A stretch of DNA of 8,110 bases from an uncultured Micrococcales bacterium (lineage in GTDB: Bacteria; Actinomycetota; Actinomycetes; Actinomycetales; Microbacteriaceae), in NCBI GenBank assembly GCA_903820955.1, contig CAIJJH010000033.1:1-8110 (forward strand), read 5' to 3'. The notes beneath the pieces are model-generated. The model had not been told where the DNA came from and searched no databases. It was given only the letters and a program-made list of their open reading frames with translations. Of the stretch, positions 5,871 through 8,110 are shown in pieces. The position numbers and the translations under genes are program-made. The stretch's first letter is position 1, and each line of letters begins with the position of its first letter.

Positions 5871-8110
5871 AGTCGCACCACCGAGATGTTTGCCTCGCCG
5901 GCAACAAGTTCGAGTTCGAGGGCCAAGGTCTCCGACTTCACAAGAGCCTGGTGAGTCTCGGTTGCGGCAAGCAATGCTGCGTCGCCGGTCACGGTTAGCT
6001 TGATCCGGTCGCTGACATCGAGCCCGGCGTCCTTGCGTGCCTGCTGGACCTGACGAATCAGGTCACGAGCAACGCCTTCGGCTTCGAGCTCGGGGGTTAG
6101 GTGGCCGTCGAGAATCACGAAGCCGCCACCTGGCAGAATGCCGATCTGGTCTTCGGTCTCCGAGACGTCGGCGACTAGGTCCAGCTCGTACTCGCCATCG
6201 ATCAAGTCGAAACCGCCAACGGTAACTACTCCATTGGCTTCAGACCAGTTGCCAGCCTTGGCAGCCTGAATCACCTGCTGAACTTCTTTGCCCAAGCGCG
6301 GGCCGGCCACGCGGCTGTTTACGGTCAGCTGCTTGACCACGCCGAAGTCCTTGGTCGAATCGAGCGAAAGTTCTACCAGCGCAACGTTTTTCACGTTCAG
6401 CTCGTCTGCGATGATCGAGGCGAACGCGCCAAGCTCGTGCGATCCCTCTAGCACCACAGTCAGCTTGTTCAGTGGCAGACGAACTCGAAGCCCTGCGCCT
6501 TTGCGGAGGCTGTTTGAGACCGAAGCGACCGAGCGAACCTGATCCATAGCGCGAACCAAAACTTCATCGCTTGGGAACAAACTTGCATCTGGCCAAGACT
6601 CGAGGTGAACCGAGCGACCTCCTGTGAGTCCCTTCCAGACCTCCTCGGTGACCATCGGTAGTAGCGGAGCGGCAACGCGGCAAAGCGCTTCTAGCACCGT
6701 GTAGAGCGTGTCGAAGGCTTCTTCAGAACCAACCCAGAAGCGGTCGCGCGAACGACGAACGTACCAGTTGGTCAGAACGTCGGCGAAGTCGCGAAGATCG
6801 CTAGCGGCCGAGTATGAGTCGAACCGGTTCATGTTTGCTTCGACCGAGACGATGAGGTCACGCGTCTTTGCAAGCAGGTAGCGATCGAGCACGTCCGTCG
6901 AGTCATGCGAAATCTTGGCTTCGTATCCGGCGGCGTTGGCGTAGAGCGAGAAGAAGTACCAGGTGTTCCAAAGCGGCAAGAGAACCTGTCGCACGCCCTC
7001 TCGGATGCCCTGCTCGGTGACGCTGAGGTTGCCGCCTCGAAGAATCGGGCTCGAGAGCAGGAACCAGCGCATTGCGTCGGCCCCGTCTCGGTCGAAGACC
7101 TCGTTGACGTCTGGGTAGTTTCGAAGCGACTTTGACATCTTCTGGCCGTCGTCGCCAAGGATGATTCCATGCGAGACAGCAGCTTTGAAAGCCGGACGAT
7201 CAAACAGCGCGGTCGCTAGAACGTGCAGGGTGTAGAACCAGCCGCGGGTCTGACCCACGTATTCAACGATGTAGTCACCCGGGTTGTGGGTGTCGAACCA
7301 GTCACGGTTTTCGAACGGGTAGTGCACCTGTGCGAACGGCATCGAACCAGATTCGAACCAGCAGTCAAGAACCTCAGGAACCCGACGCATGGTCGATTTA
7401 CCGGTCGGGTCATCGGGGTTTAGGCGGGTCAGGTTGTCGATGGTTGGGCGATGGAAGTCATCGATTCGAACGCCGAAGTCGGCTTCGAGCTCGTCTAGCG
7501 AACCGTAAACGTCGATGCGAGGGTAGGTGGGGTCATCCGACTTCCAAACCGGGATCGGGGCTCCCCAGAAGCGGTTGCGGCTGATCGCCCAATCGCGCAC
7601 GTTCTCAAGCCACTTGCCGAACGAACCGTCTTTGGTGTGCTCCGGAGTCCAGTCGATGTCCTTGTTCAGTTCGAGCATTCGATCTTTGAGCTTCGTGGTC
7701 TCAACGAACCAAGACGAAACAGCCTTGTAGATCAGCGGGTTCTTGCAGCGGTAGCAGTGCGGGTAGGGGTGATCGTATGAGGCCTGCTTGAGCAAGCGGC
7801 CGTCCAATTTGAGTCGAGCGATGATCTCTTTGTTGGCGTCGAAGATGTGCTCGCCTGAGAAGTCGGTGATCAGGTTGTTGAACTTGCCCTGTTCATCGAT
7901 CGAGATGTAGGTGGGGATTCCGGCGGCGAGACAGACCCGCTGGTCGTCTTCGCCGTAAGCGGGAGCCTGGTGAACGATACCCGTGCCGTCGTCTGCCCCA
8001 ACGTAGTCGTCGACTAGCACCTGCCAGGCGTTCGCGATGTCAAACATGGACTCATCGGCGTAGTAGTCAAACAGGCGCTGGTAGCGAATACCGGCAAGTT
8101 CTTTACCAAG
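5867..8110 (-). CDS. ileS: Isoleucyl-tRNA synthetase, C-terminal 747 residues
   Basis: The open frame enters from the right edge, so about 300 N-terminal residues, including the HIGH motif, are missing. Residue numbers are for the visible part. The CP1 editing domain shows [15 protein letters not shown] (42-56), with the conserved editing Asp56. A CYRC pair (119-122) matches a zinc-site pair, [18 protein letters not shown] is typical of class Ia core sequence, and KMSKS is at 324-328. The anticodon-binding helical domain contains RSRDRFW and the stretch around [17 protein letters not shown]. The C-terminus has [23 protein letters not shown], and there is no terminal cysteine zinc finger. This is the eukaryote-like type 2 IleS architecture common in Actinobacteria. 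It is IleS rather than ValS because of GTGIVHxAP in the editing site. The TGA stop overlaps the folC TTG start. Confidence 0.96.
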   Translation of the reverse strand, partial: LGKELAGIRYQRLFDYYADESMFDIANAWQVLVDDYVGADDGTGIVHQAPAYGEDDQRVCLAAGIPTYISIDEQGKFNNLITDFSGEHIFDANKEIIARLKLDGRLLKQASYDHPYPHCYRCKNPLIYKAVSSWFVETTKLKDRMLELNKDIDWTPEHTKDGSFGKWLENVRDWAISRNRFWGAPIPVWKSDDPTYPRIDVYGSLDELEADFGVRIDDFHRPTIDNLTRLNPDDPTGKSTMRRVPEVLDCWFESGSMPFAQVHYPFENRDWFDTHNPGDYIVEYVGQTRGWFYTLHVLATALFDRPAFKAAVSHGIILGDDGQKMSKSLRNYPDVNEVFDRDGADAMRWFLLSSPILRGGNLSVTEQGIREGVRQVLLPLWNTWYFFSLYANAAGYEAKISHDSTDVLDRYLLAKTRDLIVSVEANMNRFDSYSAASDLRDFADVLTNWYVRRSRDRFWVGSEEAFDTLYTVLEALCRVAAPLLPMVTEEVWKGLTGGRSVHLESWPDASLFPSDEVLVRAMDQVRSVASVSNSLRKGAGLRVRLPLNKLTVVLEGSHELGAFASIIADELNVKNVALVELSLDSTKDFGVVKQLTVNSRVAGPRLGKEVQQVIQAAKAGNWSEANGVVTVGGFDLIDGEYELDLVADVSETEDQIGILPGGGFVILDGHLTPELEAEGVARDLIRQVQQARKDAGLDVSDRIKLTVTGDAALLAATETHQALVKSETLALELELVAGEANISVVRL

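Overview
The window is a compact stretch of core genes, mostly on the minus strand, from a mid-GC actinobacterium. The gene order ileS-folC-DUF4233-ndk, then rne-rplU-rpmA-obgE, matches the actinobacterial chromosome. The VKOR-family gene next to rne, the ndk C-terminal sequence [18 protein letters not shown], the central-catalytic-domain RNase E and the type 2-like isoleucyl-tRNA synthetase suggest Microbacteriaceae or a close relative, possibly a streamlined lineage. That placement is an inference from protein features and remembered synteny. No database search was possible. No rRNA, tRNA, CRISPR array, insertion sequence or prophage gene was found.

Layout from high to low coordinates, which is the direction of most transcription. 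Positions 8110-3711 hold four genes that run without gaps. The 3' three quarters of ileS overlaps folC by 4 bases at a TTGA junction. folC overlaps a four-helix DUF4233 membrane protein gene by 11 bases. That gene overlaps ndk by 1 base at TAATG. This looks like one translationally coupled operon. Positions 3097-3708 carry the only plus-strand gene, a VKOR-family membrane oxidoreductase that probably starts at GTG on a leaderless mRNA. It converges on ndk with only two bases between the stop codons. Positions 2844-3096 are a divergent control region with a minus-strand promoter for rne, an extended -10 for the VKOR gene, and a roughly 190-base rne leader that can form several small hairpins. 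Positions 807-2843 encode RNase E. Positions 711-806 contain the rplU promoter, nested in a perfect 13-bp inverted repeat that begins one base after the rne stop. Then follow rplU (402-710), rpmA (136-387), a GC-rich hairpin with a poor T-tract (95-116) and the first 20 codons of obgE (1-62).

Functionally the window joins translation (IleS, L21, L27, Obg), RNA turnover (RNase E), folate and nucleotide supply (FolC, Ndk) and envelope disulfide chemistry (VKOR). No dedicated accessory or defence system is visible. The most interesting signals are regulatory: the inverted repeat around the rplU promoter, the structured rne leader with its shared divergent promoter region, and the uncharacterised DUF4233 protein locked between FolC and Ndk.
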